Assembly (NCBI RefSeq): GCF_001644605.1
Contig: NZ_CP011388.1
Span: 202,001-266,000, forward strand
Direction: 5' to 3'
DNA length: 64,000 bases
Origin: Paenibacillus swuensis
Lineage (GTDB): Bacteria > Bacillota > Bacilli > Paenibacillales > DY6
Every line of letters begins with the position of its first letter. The first letter of the stretch is position 1. Below, piece by piece: positions 63,659-64,000 of this stretch. The notes below the pieces were generated by a model. The model ran no database searches. It was not told where the DNA came from and worked only from the letters and a program-made list of their open reading frames with translations. The translations under genes were made by a program, and so were the position numbers.

Positions 63659-64000
63659 ATGCACATTTATCTTTTGCGCCGGATCATTCAGCTCATTCCG
63701 GTATTGCTCGGTGTTACTTTGGTTGTGTTTCTCATTATGCAGCTCATCCCCGGGGATCCTGCCGTTCTGCTCGCAGGCGAGGGGGCTACAGCGGAAACGG
63801 TGGCTGCCATACGTCACGAGCTGGGGTTGGACCGACCGATTCTGGTGCAATATCTGAGCTATGTAAGCGAAGTTGCGCGGGGGGATCTTGGTGAATCCAT
63901 TCGCTCCAACCGCCCTGTGCTTGAGGAGATTAAGGTTCGCCTACCCGTCACCATCCAATTGGCCACCGCCAGTATCGTCATTTCCATCCTGCTCGGTCTG
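63659..64000 (+). CDS. Peptide-type ABC transporter permease (DppB/OppB), truncated by window end
   Basis: The first 114 residues are present, with AGGAGGGG 7 nt before the ATG at 63659. It opens MHIYLLRRIIQLIPVLLGVT, then LIPGDPAVLLAGEGAT and GLDRPILVQYLSYV, all typical of DppB/GsiC. The gene continues beyond the window, where ATPase genes are to be expected. Confidence 0.88.
   Translation, partial: MHIYLLRRIIQLIPVLLGVTLVVFLIMQLIPGDPAVLLAGEGATAETVAAIRHELGLDRPILVQYLSYVSEVARGDLGESIRSNRPVLEEIKVRLPVTIQLATASIVISILLGL

Overview
The window looks like chromosomal DNA of a Paenibacillus-type member of the Bacillales. The signs are strong AGGAGG ribosome sites, several TTG starts, lipoprotein binding proteins, an S-layer (SLH) protein with PPTV linkers, a copper-amine-oxidase-like stalk domain and a Gram-positive-style RpoN. 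I see no rRNA, tRNA, phage, transposase or cas gene. The assignment is inference from gene content.

Region 1 (1-17 kb) is the most coherent block. A large secreted cyanophycinase-like S51 protein runs off the left edge. Divergent from it is an M20 (PM20D2/AbgB-like) dipeptidase. Then comes a long minus-strand operon: binding protein, two peptide permeases (one with an Ig-like insert), two ATPases, an SxxK asparaginase and a chemoreceptor. The S51 gene, the M20 gene and the operon each have a -24/-12 (sigma-54) promoter readable in the sequence. A sigma-54 activator with a winged-helix end sits divergent to the operon, and rpoN itself lies at 21-22.5 kb. I read this as one regulon for extracellular isopeptide (possibly cyanophycin or aspartyl-peptide) scavenging. 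A tandem 318-bp structured element follows the activator gene.

Region 2 (17-35 kb) carries a methyltransferase, an SDR with an AraC regulator, a GAF-GGDEF cyclase, rpoN, an ADP-ribosylglycohydrolase with its own AraC regulator, a second cyanophycinase downstream of an SGNH/stalk protein and an unknown protein, and a 1794-residue SLH surface protein.

Region 3 (35-53 kb) is mostly housekeeping: a VOC-RidA-metNIQ operon, a dNTPase, mqnB-mqnD of the futalosine menaquinone route, two unknown membrane-associated proteins, a SWIM-SNF2 pair, an M24 peptidase, a PAS-GGDEF cyclase, and an unusual HNH-uridine-kinase fusion. Repeat-bearing intergenic DNA lies at 48.9-49.2 and 53.0-53.3 kb.

Region 4 (53-64 kb) is a catabolic island of four amidohydrolases and two related binding proteins in mirrored gene order on the minus strand. 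Two permease genes diverge from it and run off the right edge. The substrate is unknown; a deaminated or hydrolysed N-heterocycle or amide taken up by the transporter is plausible. Two families of palindromic repeats sit in this island, one of them inside a coding sequence.
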